Assembly: GCA_017999215.1 (NCBI GenBank)
Contig: JAGOBQ010000238.1
Span: 1-6,620, forward strand
DNA from: Thermoanaerobaculia bacterium
Lineage (GTDB): Bacteria > Acidobacteriota > Thermoanaerobaculia > UBA5066
DNA length: 6,620 nucleotides
Direction: 5' to 3'
Every line of letters starts with the position of its first letter. Position 1 is the stretch's first letter. Below are positions 6,413 to 6,620 of this stretch, in pieces. The position numbers and the translations under genes are program-made. A model generated the notes under the pieces. The model worked only from the letters and a program-made list of their open reading frames with translations. It ran no database searches and was not told where the DNA came from.

Positions 6413-6620
6413 GCGAAGCCGCGTTCGGCGTGATCGCCGCCGGCATCCTCAGGCTCCTCCTCGCGGCGGCGCTTCTCGCCGCGCTCGCCCTCGTCGGCTA
6501 CGGCCTGCTGCGACGGCGCCGGGCGCCGGGACGAGCGGCGAACGAAGAGCCGGACGCGCCGTCCCGCGGGAACACGGAAAACGGACCTGACCCCGGGTGG
6601 ACCGGACCTGACCCCGGATG
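6409..6620 (+). CDS. Small single-pass membrane protein, runs off right edge
   Basis: A GTG at 6409-6411 overlaps the gluQ stop (GTGA), and the frame is open for 70 codons to the window edge. Residues about 6-34 form one strongly hydrophobic segment (FGVIAAGILRLLLAAALLAA, then LALVGYGLL), followed at once by RRRR. By the positive-inside rule this places the tail in the cytoplasm. The tail is hydrophilic (APGRAANEEPDAPSRGNTEN) and then enters an in-frame GPDPGWT/GPDPG repeat made by the 21-base DNA repeat at the edge. I do not recognise a family. The overlap and hydrophobic pattern argue for a real gene coupled to gluQ. The repeat may be foreign DNA that replaces its natural end, so the true C-terminus is unknown. 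Confidence 0.5.
   Translation, partial: MSEAAFGVIAAGILRLLLAAALLAALALVGYGLLRRRRAPGRAANEEPDAPSRGNTENGPDPGWTGPDPG
6582..6620. repeat. 21-base direct repeat, GGACCTGACCCC core, cut by the edge
   Basis: CGGACCTGACCCCGG occurs at 6582-6596 and again, identical, at 6603-6617, a period of 21 bases. The second copy is followed by ATG where the first has GTG. I recall GGACCTGACCCC (reverse GGGGTCAGGTCC) as a motif near mobile repeat elements in GC-rich bacteria, but that is memory, not a search. The array could continue beyond the edge. Confidence 0.6.

Noticed and set aside
5406..6446. Long minus-strand open frames (346 and 246 codons) opposite gluQ
   Set aside because: Their products are Arg/Pro-rich with no motifs; the plus strand has all GluQRS signatures.

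Overview
This is a GC-rich bacterial window, by eye well above 60% G+C, with strong G/C preference at third codon positions. The combination of a large secreted RHS/YD-repeat protein, a long serine recombinase, a tRNA gene with encoded CCA and a stand-alone glutamyl-Q tRNA(Asp) synthetase would fit a soil or sediment lineage such as Acidobacteriota or Myxococcota. No marker here settles the lineage, so that is only a guess.

Layout. The left 2.8 kb is one uninterrupted minus-strand reading frame (2800 down to the window edge). It encodes a signal peptide, a cysteine- and tryptophan-rich N-terminal domain, a proline-rich linker and then an RHS shell with more than a dozen YD repeats. Its C-terminus, where any toxin or tip domain would lie, is outside the window. 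A 236-base gap follows, then a small minus-strand gene (3375 to 3037) whose product looks like a stand-alone BRCT-fold protein. A 239-base gap with no recognised gene separates it divergently from a plus-strand serine recombinase (3615 to 5140). The recombinase catalytic domain is intact, but the gene is broken by a frame change near 4344-4350 where part of the recombinase domain is also missing.

Between 5140 and 5279 lie two hairpins. The stronger one (5211-5231) is a plausible terminator for the minus-strand tRNA-Asn(GTT) at 5353-5279, whose 3' end points toward the recombinase. To the right and divergent from the tRNA is gluQ (GTG start at 5477, ending 6412). It is followed by a 4-base-overlapping ORF for a small single-pass membrane protein that runs off the right edge into a 21-base direct repeat (GGACCTGACCCC core).

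How it fits together. The tRNA-Asn/gluQ side looks like conserved chromosomal backbone with a translation role. The rhs, BRCT-like and broken recombinase side looks accessory: secreted polymorphic protein plus decayed mobile-element gene. Most long open frames here other than those listed are antisense or frame shadows created by the high GC content.
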